DNA of 64,000 nt from the NCBI GenBank assembly GCA_013076295.1, contig RQOL01000876.1, forward strand, positions 3,782,001 through 3,846,000. The letters are read 5' to 3'. Each line of letters begins with the position of its first letter. Within the stretch, counting starts at the first letter, position 1. This stretch comes from Sanderia malayensis (taxonomy: Eukaryota; Cnidaria; Scyphozoa; Semaeostomeae; Pelagiidae). The notes below the pieces were generated by a model. The model did not search any database. It saw only the letters and a list, made by a program, of their open reading frames with translations, and had not been told where the DNA came from. Both the position numbers and the translations under genes were made by a program. Of the stretch, positions 1 through 13,250 are shown one piece after another.

Positions 1-3000
1 CAGATTAAATCGAGTGAACACAGCAGAAAGAGAAGTGGTCGGTAGTCTACAACACAGTGTACAGGAACTTCGGGCATCATTGCTTGAAAAAGATGGACAT
101 TTAGAGCAGACAAAAAGTCAGCTTGATGAAACAAAGCGAATGCTTAGCGAGCTCACTGATGCATACGAAGAAAAGGTATACATACAAAAGCTTATGCATC
201 ATGGATGCATAATTATATATATACTTTCTTAGGATAATGAATATGATCAACACTTCCCAAGGAGATCTACGATGAATTTTGAAGCTTTATATTGGTTTAC
301 TTTATAGAAAAGGAAGATTAGTAAATTGATGGATACATCGAAAGAAGAATCAGAAAAAGAAAGATCCCAAAAGGAAACTGAGGTGATTGAATCTTTGTTT
401 CTTAATTTCCTAATCAATCTAATGTTTGTTCTTTTTCTATAATATCTTTTCGCTGCTACTATATGTCTTTGTACTGTTTTCTTTAGATTAAACTACTAAA
501 GGAGGAGTTGAGGACAGCCAATGACCAGCATAAAGAACTTTCGATTGCTCTTGAACAGCAGCAACAGCAATTCGCATCGTTGCAGGTATGTAATGATTTC
601 TAGAAAGTCTCTCTGTGATTTACTTAATACAATAGCTATACAAAGCTCCTTTATAAGGTCTTACTGTCATCCTTAACTGGATGAAAGCAAGTGTCATAGG
701 CTGTTTTTCTTTGCTACAGTTGCTTTCAAGTCTCGTTACTGATTAACCTACACCAATCTTTTGCAATTTATTTCACAACAATTAGAAGCAAAGTGTGCTT
801 TTAAGCACAGTATGTCTTTGCTTAGACACGTTGTTTCTCGTCATTCATCATTGCCATTATTTTTCGTGCCACATCAAAGCAGTGAAGAGTGTTTTTAAAC
901 GCTGTATGGCTTCACTGATTGCATACATCTCATACATGCTTCTTTGATGATCTTTTTATGACTGGTGTCATCAGACAATTAAACGCACTCTATGTTTCTC
1001 TTGAAGGCCATGATTTGACATTGCTGTGTTGCCATTTTCTCCTTGAAGACTTAGACTAGTTAACTTCGACGAAACTACCTTCATCCAAGCTATTTATGTT
1101 CAAATCCAAAACGGTTTATCCTATGTACTCTGTTTTCTTTATTTATATATGCATATCTATATTCTAAGCTTTGCTATTTTTGAAGTTTAGATTTTCCGGG
1201 TTTTATATAGATGTAAATAGAGGCAGGAGATTTTTAATTATAAGTAAATAAATATATATGTATATAAATATATATATATGTAAAAATAAAGTGATTTTAT
1301 GATTAAATTACCTAGTTTTGTTGATGGATCAATTTGGTATCTGTGGAATATCTTTTGATTTTTATGAATTTTTTATTACAAATTTGGAAATATGCTGAAG
1401 GTGAAATAATCAATAATGTTCTTGTCGTTTCACGCTTGTTTTGATGTTTGGTTTTAATTTTGCTTTATCTTTACAGGGTGAATTAGCCGATGAGAAAGAG
1501 ATTCGAAAAGACTTTGAGAAGACTGTAAGAAGCCTCTTCCCTTCTAATTTCTTTTTCTATTTTTGCAGAGTTTTTCTTTTATTTCTGAGTGACGAATATC
1601 CATACCTTGGTTTCTTAGATAGAGAATATGAAAGCAAAGAACATAGAAACGATGGCAGATTACGAGAAGCGGTTGACCGACATCCATTGTCTTGTGCAGA
1701 CGAACGATATGTCTTTGATTGAATCGCAAGCCGGAGAAGCGGATAAGTTAAGAAACAAGTTGTCAGAATTCGTGAGACTTTCAGAGGAGTGGGAACAAAC
1801 AAGACTGGAAAAGAATAGTGTCATTGAAGAGTTAAAAGCTAAGCTTGTGAGCTATGAAGAGCTTTTGAAAGAGAAAGAAAATTACGAAGCTGCTTTGAAG
1901 TCGATGAACGACCAGCTGAAAAATGCAGAAAGTGATTTCCAACAGAAGTAAGACTCTAAAATTGTTTAACTATTCGATGTACGGTAACTTTCAGCTTGTA
2001 TTTTCCTTAACCATGAGTGGTCTTGCTTATGCAGTATGTGTCTAATGCATGAGTACTCTTGCAGGGAGATAAGTCTGATTGAAGAAGCAAATCAATTTAA
2101 AGAGTTGCTTGGAAAAAAGGACAAGTCTTATGCTGATCTAAACGTTGAAATGGTATGATTAAAAAGCAATTCAGTGTCATTGACCAATGCAACAAGACGA
2201 AGTAGTGTCACTGTCAATGTAACTGATGTCATTTTGATTATTTTATTCTAGAAACTATTGAAAGAAGCTAAGAAGAAGACAGATGCCGAGTAACTACATT
2301 TTTAATTGGAGAAGCCTTTATTTTATTTTATTATTTTATTTTTACTTTATTTATTTCTATTTTATTTATCCCCAGACTTGCTATTCAACTTGCCAACGTG
2401 GAATGCGCTCAAGAAGATAATGAATACATGCAGGAAGAACTAGAAAGGTATGATCATTATTCTTATTAATAATAATTCACTTTCCATGAAGTTGTTTTTT
2501 TCCTATAAATGAATATTCAATTTTTGCACCTTATTTTTAGAACACGAAAACACGAAGCCAAAGTTTTTGAAGAGAAAGAGGAAATCAAATCACAGTTATC
2601 TGTTTTAATCGAAGAAAAGACTAAGCTAACAAAGGTACATTGAAACTTAGTGCATCCCACTTTATTTTCTTGCTGCATAGTTCACAAAGGTTATCCAGAG
2701 ATACAGTTAACTCCATTTAACTCGAACACTCCATGGGGAACCGTGAAAATGTCGCATTTACAAAATATTTGAATCATATTCAAGACTCACTACATTGCGT
2801 CCCTGTGCCTCACTCGTTTTGCTCGCTCTCTTGTGTTGAGCGAGTTGCGAGCGAGGCACTGGGACGTAATGTAATGAGTCTATATTTGAATTATGAACTT
2901 GGTGATCCTTCAAGAGAAGGAGAATTTCGTTCGAATTAGATGGAGCTTGAATTACGCGAGTTCGAGCTACGCCGATTTGACTGTAAATAATAGCTTTGCT

Positions 3001-3350
3001 TTTCTTTTGTGTTGAAGTTTGTCGTGAATTCTCTGTGATAGGATTTGGAAGAAGCGAGCCAGAAATTGGTCAAAGTAGAGAGTGACAATGCCAAACTGGC
3101 CAGCCATCAAAACCTCAACCAGAAAATTCACTATCATTTGAATTTGAAGAAAGAAAACAACCAATTGAAAGAAGTAAGAAAGTGATTTGTAATAAATCGT
3201 TTTTTATTATTAAATTATCTTGCATACTTTCCATTTGTATTGCTATGAATTTCGTATGCAAGCTACACCGAATTGTTTGTTTCCTTTCAGCAAATATCAA
3301 AGCTAAGCTCAGATATTGTTCATCTGAAGTCAAAGATCCCTAAATCATGA
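1..3350 (+). CDS. Coiled-coil protein, C-terminal part; kinesin-12 (KIF15)/HMMR-like, 5' end outside window
   Basis: Eleven exons can be chained in frame: 1-175, 308-382, 487-585, 1477-1524, 1619-1947, 2065-2152, 2252-2289, 2376-2447, 2541-2634, 3042-3173 and 3291-3350 (stop TGA). The product is almost wholly Glu/Lys/Leu-rich heptad coiled coil. The penultimate exon reads HQNLNQKIHYHLNLKKENN, the signature of the C-terminal domain shared by KIF15 and HMMR (RHAMM), proteins that bind spindle microtubules or TPX2. The protein ends about 18 residues after that block (QISKLSSDIVHLKSK...), as KIF15 does; HMMR has a longer tail, so KIF15 is the better guess. The motor domain, if present, lies left of the window, so the identity is inferred. 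A MITE sits in the last-but-one intron. Confidence 0.6.
2704..2983. mobile_element. pogo-like MITE (280 bp) in an intron
   Basis: The element starts CAGTTAACTCCATTTAACTC and ends with CGATTTGACTG. It has imperfect terminal inverted repeats and TA on both sides (2702-2703 and 2984-2985). Inside it is a second inverted repeat, 2784-2816 against 2848-2880 (arm beginning GACTCACTACATTGCGTCCC). CAGT termini with a TA target are typical of Tc1/mariner-pogo MITEs; that assignment is inferred. The right terminus closely matches the left terminus of the element at 22627-22811. There is no coding capacity. A diverged piece of the internal arm recurs near 31113-31140. Confidence 0.75.
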
Positions 3351-4017
3351 ACCAATGCCGATAATCATGCTGCAGATTTGAATGCTTTACGTGATGCAGT
3401 AAATTATAAACATTGGATAAACTCAAAATAAACAAACATTTTAATTCAACAGAAACAGACAGTTATGTTCTTATAACGTATATGTGATTCAATGGAATCA
3501 CCATCAGTTATAACCATTATAGATTTGTTTTTTATATCTAGTTTTTTGTTATTTATGCATCATAGATGGACCTTTATGTTATATGGCCCAATATTTTGTC
3601 CATCGTATACTTTCTTTGGACCACTGTGACCTGTGAAAGTCTACACAACTTTTTAACTTGTTTATATGTTTGATTTTATACACTTTAGTGTTCGTTATAA
3701 CTTTGTTTATTATAAGAAACTTGGTCTTAAAAATTTTTTTTTTCGATGCAATTTCAATTATAAATGCAAGTTCAATTTGCATTATAAATGCGCAGAATTG
3801 TCTGAAATCGAGCTGCCATTGCGCATAATAAGGATGTTGTTGTCATTGCAAATTGCAATTGCAAGGTGTGGAAGCAAGGATCGGATCGGATGTCAATATT
3901 CTTGTAAATTTACGTGGATTCTCCTCTTCGTGAATTTAATATTCCATCGCTTGCACACACATTTATCAGCTTACTGAAATTCAGATTTGTAAGAAGAATC
4001 GACTTATCCGTTGTAAA
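3351..4017. other. Intergenic, no gene seen
   Basis: AT-rich spacer between the stop of the coiled-coil gene and the NDH-2 start; it must hold the 3' UTR of the first and the promoter of the second. An open frame at 3666-3977 is low-complexity (Phe/Tyr/Asn/Lys from AT-rich DNA) and resembles nothing known. Confidence 0.6.
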
Positions 4018-6778
4018 ATGTGGACGGCAAGGAGCGTAAGTATAATTCGTAAACAGATTGCAGGAGGCGGGGCAGTCAGGCCTAATTTTGTTCTTGCAAA
4101 GACAAAGTCTCGACTTTCTTCCACATTTTCAAGTTCGGAATCAAATTACTCAAATGGCTGGCGCAATAAAGTTGCTGGGGCAGTTGCAGGAGCCAGTGGT
4201 ATTATTTTCTGTATATTTGGGGCCGGATATTTGTATAATAATGCACATGCAAGTGAAAGGAAGAAGAAAATTGTTGTTCTTGGATCTGGTTGGGGGGCCG
4301 TGAGCTTCTTGAAGAATCTTAAACCTGATATGTACGAAGTGACTGTTGTTTCCCCAACCAATTACTTCATCTTCACGCCATTTCTTGCCAGTGTCACGGT
4401 AGGCACGCTTGAAGCCCGCACAATCTGTGAGCCAATACGAAAAATTTTAAGGAAAAAACATAAAGACGGTGCACAATTCTATGAAGCACATTGCACAGAT
4501 ATTGATGTCAATAAGAAGCAAATTACATGTACAAAGGAAAATGAAGGTATGATCTTTCCTATTCTGCCCATCTGCCCCACCCACTTTGCCACTGAAGCTC
4601 TTGCTGAAGGTTTCACGTGTAGCTGCTACGTTTTTCAATCTTCACTATTGCAGAGTCATTTTATTGGTTTGTTTAGTCGGGTAATAATGCAGTATGATAT
4701 AACAATACAGTAATCATGTTGCAGGTGTTGGATGTGGACATTCTGAATTCACATTGGATTATGATGCATTGGTTGTTGCAATCGGGGCAGAAACAAGTAC
4801 ATTTGGCATCAAGGGTGTCAAAGAATACACGCATGCATTGAAAGAAATTACAGATGCACAATTGATCAGGAAGAATATAATCAATTCCTTGGAAAATGCT
4901 TCCTACCCGGAGCACACTGATGAAGAATTGAAACAGCTTCTGCATTTTGTTGTCGTTGGAGGAGGTCCAACAGGTGATGTTTTTTATGCTTAAAGCTGAT
5001 TAATTTGGGGTAAATTGCAAAATTTGTTAAATTGAATTACCTTATTGACTCTTTTTTGTTTATCAGGTGTTGAATTTGCTGCAGAACTTGCTGACTTTGT
5101 CAAGCATGACTTGAAGAAGCTTTACCCTGATTTGCATGATAAGATATGCATTACTCTGGTTGATGGTTACAATAAACTTCTTTCTACATATGATGAAGAG
5201 GTAGACACAATTTCTATCATCTCTCCTGTTACAGTATCATCAATGGTCCTGTGATCTCTAACTTATACTTATACTATTGTTTTCATTTCTTTAGATAAGC
5301 CACTATGTTGAAGGTCGCTTCAACAAGGAGAACATTAACACTGTGACAAGCACATTTGTAACAGAAGCACGAGATGGTGTGTTGCAACTTATGGATGCAG
5401 AGACAAAGGAGAAATCTGAAATGCCATTTGGTATGTGCGTTTGGGCGGCTGGAATTGGACCGAGACCTTTTACAAAGAAAATCATGGAAAAAGTCCCAGG
5501 ACAGACAAATAAGTAAGGTTACTTTGTTATTTTTTTCTCAGGCAAGGTTTTAATTATCAGTTTTTGTTTTGTTCTGCATTTCACTTGTGCTGCAGCTTTT
5601 GATTGGGTATTGATTGTTCTCCAGGAATGCCATATTGACGGATAATTACCTAAAGGTTTGCAATGCGAATGGAGTCTACGCACTGGGTGATTGTGCGACA
5701 GTGGAGTTGCATAAAGTTGCAGATGAGGTGCATCATCTATTCAATCTAGCTGATGCTAACAAGGATGGATCTTTGAGTCTTGAGGAGTTTCAAGGTATTT
5801 CCACAGAGATTGCAATGTTTTAATGCATCAACTCCATAGACATTGTGCTCGCATGTCTGCTTTTGACTTTGTATATGTGTTATTAAGCAAGGCAATAAAA
5901 TGTAGATCTTATCGAGTTGAGTATTAATTCTAACCAGTGTTGCTTCTTTACAGCTGCAATGGAAAATGCCAGAACCAAATTCCCCCAAGTAGCTTTGCAT
6001 CTCGAAAAAGCTTTTGAGCAATCTAAGTCAATGTAAGTTTTTCAATTTTTTGATATATTTCCTCAATTAATGTCAAAATTAATATACTTAAAGATTGATG
6101 CACTTGAATACTTTTATTTGAATTTAATTAGACTTAGAATTCTACACTTAAATTGATACACTTGGTGCTAACATGCGTTTACACTTGACAATACAAGGAA
6201 TTTGAAAACCAGCCTGTGGAAAAAATGGAAAACTTCTTGAATAAGCTCTATTGGAAGTGCAGGTTTTTTAAATGATTTACATTAGACTAAAGTGCCAACA
6301 CTTAATTTCTTATTACAGCCCTGAAGTATCTGACATACACGACGTAATTGATATAACCTTTGATGCCGCTGATGCGAACCAAGATGATCGTTTGAGCATG
6401 GAGGAGTTCAGCAATTTTCTCGCCTTGGTCGACCAAGAATTAAAATCGCTGCCAGCGACGGCACAAGTCGCAGCACAGCAAGGTAAATACCTTGGTAAGT
6501 TTTTCTCAAAACACCCGGACGTAATTTGCGCCAAAGATGACGAAGCATTTCGTGACGTGAAACCGTTTGTTTACAATCATCTCGGTTCATTCGCGTACAT
6601 TGGAAGCAACCGGGCCGTGCTGCAAATGCCCGGCGTCGGTACATTTAAGGGCCTCAGTACCATGTGGCTGTGGCGTGCCTCGTATACGAGCGAGTGCGTC
6701 GGTATGAGGATGAAGGCTTTGGTGCTGGGGGACTGGATAAAGTCAGCCACTGTTGGTCGTGATACGTCGAGAATCTAA
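4018..6778 (+). CDS. Alternative (type II) NADH dehydrogenase with two EF-hands
   Basis: Seven exons (4018-4546, 4725-4973, 5067-5200, 5295-5512, 5625-5794, 5954-6032, 6319-6778) give 612 residues. NDH-2 is a single-subunit flavoenzyme that passes electrons from NADH to quinone without pumping protons. The Ser/Arg-rich N-terminus looks like a mitochondrial presequence and is followed by a hydrophobic segment at about 51-73. The FAD-binding motif IVVLGSGWGAV is near 85-95 and the NADH-binding motif FVVVGGGPTGVEF near 250-262; ALGDCATV marks the second flavin contact. Between ALGDCA and the conserved PATAQVAAQQGKYLG lies an insert with two canonical EF loops, DANKDGSLSLEE (about 418-429) and DANQDDRLSMEE (about 478-489). 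Plant NDB and fungal NDE enzymes carry an EF-hand at this site, so calcium control and an intermembrane-space-facing active site are likely. The C-terminus has the usual membrane-docking block. Confidence 0.93.
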
Positions 6779-8567
6779 TCATCTCTATTCATACATGACT
6801 ATCTCATATGTATTATATTAAGACTATATAATGGTCTCTATTGTGTCTGACTTTAACCTCACAATTGTATTCTCGATTGAATTGCATTTTCTGCAGCACA
6901 TGTCTTGTATCAATTGAACTGCCACCAGCCTCGTTATTGTGCTTCAGCCTCTTTCAAATGTTATGTACCCAGCTCATGAAACTTCAACGTTGTATCGTTG
7001 TACAACTAATTGATTCGTGGTTGTTCTTTTATCTTGTTGTATCATATTGTATTTTTCACTTTTATTTGTTGTTTTTAACGTAAGTTTGCTTGTATGCACT
7101 GGTTTCTTAATTTTAACACCGCGCATGCGTCGCAACTTTATGTTTTATTGTGATTTATGCGGAGCACTGGATCCAAGAAGCGATTGGTAATTGGCATGTT
7201 TTCATTGTTTTTAACTAATGCACATTTGCATGATGTTATTCCTGGTAGCTTTAGTAAATAAAATTGCTTTCAAATTTGTAGTATTCTTTGGAAAAGGGAA
7301 AGCAAGATGGATTGTGCGATGCTTACTGCATGGATAAAAGGACAGAAAAGTATTTGACTAAAAAAGGGTGAATATATAAATCTGCTAATATTTAAGCGAA
7401 TCTTGTATTTCTTCGCTTGGAATCAAGCTATGCATTTTTCATTTTTCAATTGGTCATTCTGAGTGAGCTTAGAATTAATTTTTTATTTGCCACGACACCA
7501 GAAGTTTGTCACCTTCTCAATGAAAGAATAAAATCGTAATTCAAGGGAAACTTTGAGTGTCCTGTTGTGTTTTTAATTGCAGAAAATTAATTTTATATCG
7601 GCAATCAAACTCATTCTGCTGTAAAGTAATACTGAATCTCCAAGGATTCCCAGTTAATCCAGTATTTATGAATCAAATATTCAACACTGGAAGAATCAAA
7701 TTTCTATTTTCGTGTGCAAACACAGATTGCGTCGAACTGCTGGTCGGAGCATTATAGATTCACTTGATTTCAACTGCAAATTGTATATTTTAATAGAATA
7801 ATATTTACTTAGTGAGCAGCGATCTAAATCCTGCTTCAAGACGTGCATTGTTTTCTGAAGCAAGGTTCGAACACTATATTCGCTTCGTTTGTTCGAAATG
7901 ACGTCGACTTGTTATCGTTAATCATATCATAGTTGGCTATTATTTGCCTTCTGCAGAGAATTTTTACTGTTTTACAGAAGATATCTTGAATTGTGCATTT
8001 TTCTTTGTGCTAGATCTCGTGACCTGCATCCTTACTTTTATCAACATTTGGGGAGTATTTGAATGATTGGAAAAGATCAGCAGTAGATGGTAAGAACCAC
8101 AACTTTATTTTGGAAGTCGTTGGGTTTGTATATCTATGACTGGTTGTTTCAAGAGCGGTGCTCTACAAGAGTAAGGACCTGTGGTAGACAGAACAATGGA
8201 AAGCAGGTCAGGTTCAATATAAAGCCAATATAAATTCCTAAATCAAATTCTGGTTGGTTAATTAAAATTCCAATTCATAATTCTTTGATCTTGTTTGTTG
8301 ACAGTTCAAGTATTTATGTTTATTTAGCAAAGGAAGAGTTGTGCAAAGACTCGTTTAATTTCGATTTCTTGGTGAAAAAACATTATTTTAATTGAATTTC
8401 CTGTAAGCGAAAAGACCTTTTTGTGTTTTGTGTTACAAAAGAGATAAAGGTATAGTTATAGTTATAATTCTTTTTTTGCAGGTGAAATTGAAGAAGATCG
8501 CAAAAGACTGCCTGGGAGTATTGTCAAAAGGATTTAAAGGACAGATAGAGAGAATTTAATTGCAAAC
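6779..8567. other. Intergenic; 5' UTR intron of next gene and a doubtful small ORF
   Basis: The right end probably contains a non-coding first exon of the 5'-nucleotidase gene (donor GTAAGAACC near 8091; acceptor TTTTTTTGCAG ending at 8481). Between about 7127 and 7757 three short open segments can be joined by plausible splice sites (ATGCGGAGC... to the donor near 7186; 7281-7367; 7580-7757), but the predicted peptide resembles no family I recognise and is not called as a gene. Confidence 0.4.
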
Positions 8568-11500
8568 ATGGGTTGCAACACCTCAAAATCAAGTGTTGAT
8601 GTTCTCAAACAGATTGCAGACGACAGTAAGAATACATCTCTACGTGGCCAGCCATCTCATACGAAACCTATCGTAGCCAGCAACGCCATTTCCAATACAA
8701 GCACAATCAATGTTAGCAATTATAATGCTAACCAGGATGGGCAGGTCTCCACGATGGACAACCTTACGATCATTCATTTTAATGATGTGTATAACATTGA
8801 AGCAAGGGACACAGAGCCTGTCGGTGGTGCTTCTAGATTTATTACCAAAGTGAAAGAATATGTAAACGAGAAACCGCTTATATTTTTCAGTGGGGATTGT
8901 CTTAATCCATCGCTAAGTAAGTATTCCTCATAGCTATACTTTATTTCTATGTATTTTTGTTGTGTTTTTATTTGTGTCTTTTGAAATCGATTGTTGGCGA
9001 TTTCTATTACGTACCTGTTTGTTATCGAATCTCATTTGTACCATCTGCATTTGAATGGACAGAAGCTTTTCTAAGCAACCCAGAAAATAAACCTTCTTCT
9101 ATTGTCAGATGTCACTGACTTTCTTAAAGCAGTTGAGCTGTCAACAGTCGGAATCTCGCTCTGTCAGAGTCTTATCCATAGAATGATTGCCGACAATAAC
9201 TTATGGATTTAGATATAGCACATGTTTGCCTTTTATTTCAAAGAAGGGAACATTTTTGTACCCTGCGTATTCAGGTGCAATGCAAAGGGTAGATTATTTT
9301 CAGTTATAATCAGCTGTTGTTATTTTTCTTTGCAGTGAGTACTGTTACAAAAGGCAAGCAAATGATACCTGTTTTACGAGGTATTGGAGTTCATGCTGCA
9401 TTATATGGTAATCATGATTTTGGTGAGTTGCTCAATTTAGCTCAGTTTAGCGAGTTGATCACAACGTCCCCCTTTCTCTTTTTTTCTTCGGCAGATTATA
9501 CTATCTATTAACACAGTGTATTATCCGCATTGTGATAAAATTGTGACTTTTTTCTTTTAATTGGTAACTCTAAAGAAAAACTATTGATGATATTTGTTTG
9601 TTATTCATTAATTTTATGTATTATTGTTTGTTATAGATTTCGGCGTTGACGAGTTATTGGAATTCAAGAATGCTACAATGTTTCCATGGCTACTAAGCAA
9701 TGCAATTGATAATTTAACTGGCGATTTCTTAGCTGATGGTGTGGAGAGATTGTTACTCGATTGGCAAGGAAGAAAAGTAAGAGTTTTCTCCACACCTGAC
9801 ACACCATAGCTGACTCTTAATGGTGGATGCTTCATAATCGATACTTCATAATCGATACTTCATAGTTGATGCATCATTGTTAACGCTTTATGTCCAAGCA
9901 GTATTTATGGCCAATGGTTAATTTTATGGCTAATTGGGTTTACAGCTAATAGCATTCTCAAGTAGAGCCATATGTCTGTGTCGATAACAAGTTGTTTTCG
10001 CGTTTTTTCTCAGGTTGGTGTCATGGGCCTAATAGAAGAGGAATGGCTGGCTACATTAGCAACTGTCGACTCCAGTGACGTCGTTTATCACGATTATGTC
10101 GACGTCGCAAGGAGGCTGGCTACAGAGCTGCGCAACGAGGTATGACAGGATTTCTGCAGACTTTTGATATTCTGATGATATGTGATTCTGCAAAACTTTA
10201 TTCTCTCGATTATCCTATGCTTTACTAACCCTACTATGACTCACTGTTTAATCAGAAGCCATACTGTTTAATGCTTTACTAACTCTACTATGACTATCAT
10301 GAGCCATGCTTTTTAATTTTAACGGGAATATGGGATTGTTTTTGTCGAAGGGAGCTGAATTGGTGATTGCGTTGACTCACATGAGAATACCGAATGACTT
10401 GAGGTTGTTACAAAGTGATGCAGATATTGACTTAATTCTTGGCGGTCACGATCACCATTATGAAATCAAACAGGTATCTACTTTCTATACGTATAAAATC
10501 AACTGCAGACTCTATCATATCTCTACCATCACTCTATTTTGAATAGTAATGTGATGTATCATTGGGATAATATGGAACAGTCAATACAGCTCTCTTCTAT
10601 TGTAATCATATTATGTGTGACTAGTGATGGTTGGTCATAATAAGTAGCTTGCTGCTAGGATTGATTTGCAATTTGCTTGCTTTTTGTGCAGGGAGATGAT
10701 GGAAAGACGTTGGTCAAGAGTGGATCTGACTTCAAGGAGTTCTCGAGAATTCTTGTTAAATTCGATGATAATTCCAATAGGCCGTTGGTTGTCACGCACA
10801 AGGTGGAAGTCACCAGCGACATCGAAGAGGATGCAGAAATGAAGAAGACAACAGAAGAATTTCTAGGTATGATGATGAATCTATGTTTTGTGCTTATTAT
10901 TTGGGCTTTTAATGGCGTTTTAAATGGTGCTTGTATGCTATATATTTGCCTTTATTCGTCAGCTTTGATTGAAGACAAAATGGATACGAACCTTGGAAAT
11001 ATTCGAGTTGATTTAGATGGACGATTTTCTGTTGTCAGAACCGGAGAATCGAATTTAGGTTAGTTTCTCTTAATATTCAATGATTTTATTTGCTATTCAG
11101 TCCCGTTTTGTTTCACTATAGTTCTACCTGGTTCACTGATATTGAGGGTTCATTTTGAACATTGAGCATAGATTGATTTGTTTAAATGTTGCGTGTAGGA
11201 TGTTGACTTATTTGATGTTGACTTTTGTAGGGAATTTCATCTCAGATATAATGAGAATGGCTACACAAGTCGACGCTGCTTTACTGAACGGTGGAAGTCT
11301 GAGATCGGACATGGTGCACCCAGCTGGACCATTTTCATTAAAGGTCTGTCTCACTCTATTCTAAGACATGGCTCTCATTTGCATGCTACAATAGCATTAT
11401 TACCTACAAGGGGCTCGCGACCACGATAGTTTGGAGGGGGTGTATGACTTAATCATGTTTGTTAACAACTTATAGAGTCTTGATAGCAAAATAATTACAA

Positions 11501-13250
11501 AATTAAGTCTTTTAAGACTCAATAATAAGTCTTATTATTTATTTATTCCAGGATCTGCTCTCGATATTGCCAATGATGGATACACTTGTTGTCCTTGCTG
11601 TTCCAGGTAGGAAACAATTTATTTTTAAGGTTTCAATTTAGCTTTGGTTAATTTTATTTATTCCTCATTGTTTAGTTAATATTATTTTCAGGTGAAGTTC
11701 TTATTGATGCACTGGAAAATGGCGTCAGCCAATACCCAAAGCACGAAGGAAGGTTTCCACAAGTAGGCATCACTATTATTTTACTTACTTAGATAATTTA
11801 ATTTAATTCAATGTATTAATTGTGTAATTGTTATAATGTGATTGGTATAAACTGCTTAAACTTTCCCTTTTTGTTTTTATTGATTGCTCATCTTATTTCG
11901 TTCGTTTTGGCAAGGTTTCTGGAATTAATTTCAGCTTTAATCCCGACCAACCACCCGGACAGAGAGTTGTAAAGAACTCCGTCAAAGTTAATGGCCAACC
12001 AATCGATTGGAAATATGTAAGCTGTTCTTTAAATTAAATTTATAATTATGTACCCAATTGAACTAGACACATCAGCTGATCTATTATGATATATTTGTCT
12101 GGCTTTTAGCATTGTTTTCTTTGCACATCGCCAAATAAAGTGCACGTGGATTTCCATTTGACAAAGCTTGGATAAGTAATTGGGGTCCTAAAATCAAGGA
12201 ACGTAGTTACGACAAGGGTTACTACAGACCATGTGGGGCATCCACTTTAGCAAGACTTTTTAATAGACTTATAAGTCCATAAGCCTGCTATTACGTTTTA
12301 TTATGCGATGATGTTATCTTGTTTTGTACAGGAGTATTCAGTGTGTGTCAAACTGTATCTAGCTAATGGCAAGGATGGATATGAGATGTTTAGATCCTGC
12401 AGAAAAATAGTAAGCTTAGCAACGTCGATGATAATACTTCGGTTTAAAAGCGAGCTGGACTCGTTAGTTGTCATATGATTTCTTTTGTTATTAAGGTTAA
12501 ATAATATATGGTAAGAGTATGTTCATGTTTGATTTCAGATTAGTGAAGAAAATGGCCAAATACTTCCAACAATTGTTCAAAATCATTTTGAGTCATTGAA
12601 GATGATAAGTGGATTGAGAAAGAGCATATCTGGACACAAGCAAAGTGTCGTTATGTGAGTATCACATGCAATTGAATGGATTTATCTTAATTTTCTCTGG
12701 TTTCAATGCAAAACGGAGTAGTTCTTTTTCTTTGATCATATGTTTGACGTTTTATTTGGTTTTATTTGTTCGTTGCAGGCATGAAGATCATGGGCTGGCA
12801 GAAATAATCGAAAAAGAAAGATGCAAATTGTCTCCAAAAATTGAAGGAAGGATCAACATTATCAGTTATAATAATGAAAAACAGGTAATATAACTAACTT
12901 ACTGTCAAAATTTCAGCTGACTCTTTCCAATTCGAACTACTTGCATCATGACACATTAGGGAGAGAGAGGGGGGATTATGGAGAGAAAGGGGGGCTATTT
13001 TTATAAATTGCAATCTCTGCTGATTTGGTAGTGTTTTTCAGTGGTTTTTTCTATTTTTTATTAGAATGCTGCAGTTGCCCCCAGATCTTCTTCTCCGAAG
13101 CCGAATCGACGTGTTACAAGGATGAAAAGTGTGACAGCTCCCCCGCAATCCCTGATGGGACTAACTGAGGACCCCGCAGAGGATGTGTTGACACACCATT
13201 CTCCCAAGAATGAAACCCCAGAGTACAATGATCTTGAGGTCGGCGATTGA
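8568..13250 (+). CDS. 5'-nucleotidase-family metallophosphatase with N-terminal acylation signal
   Basis: Fifteen exons give 640 residues: 8568-8916, 9336-9422, 9637-9776, 10014-10139, 10351-10473, 10692-10866, 10963-11058, 11231-11343, 11552-11606, 11692-11762, 11915-12016, 12332-12409, 12539-12654, 12779-12884, 13065-13250. The catalytic domain shows the calcineurin-like metal ligands in order: IIHFNDVYNIEA, FSGDCLNPS, YGNHDFDFG (split over an intron), ALTHMR and GGHDHHYE. The 5'-nucleotidase C-terminal domain follows, with NGGSLRSD and GPFSLKDLLSILP, then a basic and Ser/Pro-rich tail unlike the core. There is no secretory signal. MGCNTSK instead predicts Gly2 myristoylation and Cys3 palmitoylation, so the protein should sit on the cytosolic face of a membrane, unlike ecto-5'-nucleotidase. 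The substrate is probably a nucleotide or related phosphoester; it cannot be read from sequence. Confidence 0.9.

Noticed and set aside
3666..3977. 103-residue plus-strand frame upstream of NDH-2
   Set aside because: Low-complexity AT-derived sequence with local repetition (ATAAATGCAAGTTCAATTTG-type); no family match.
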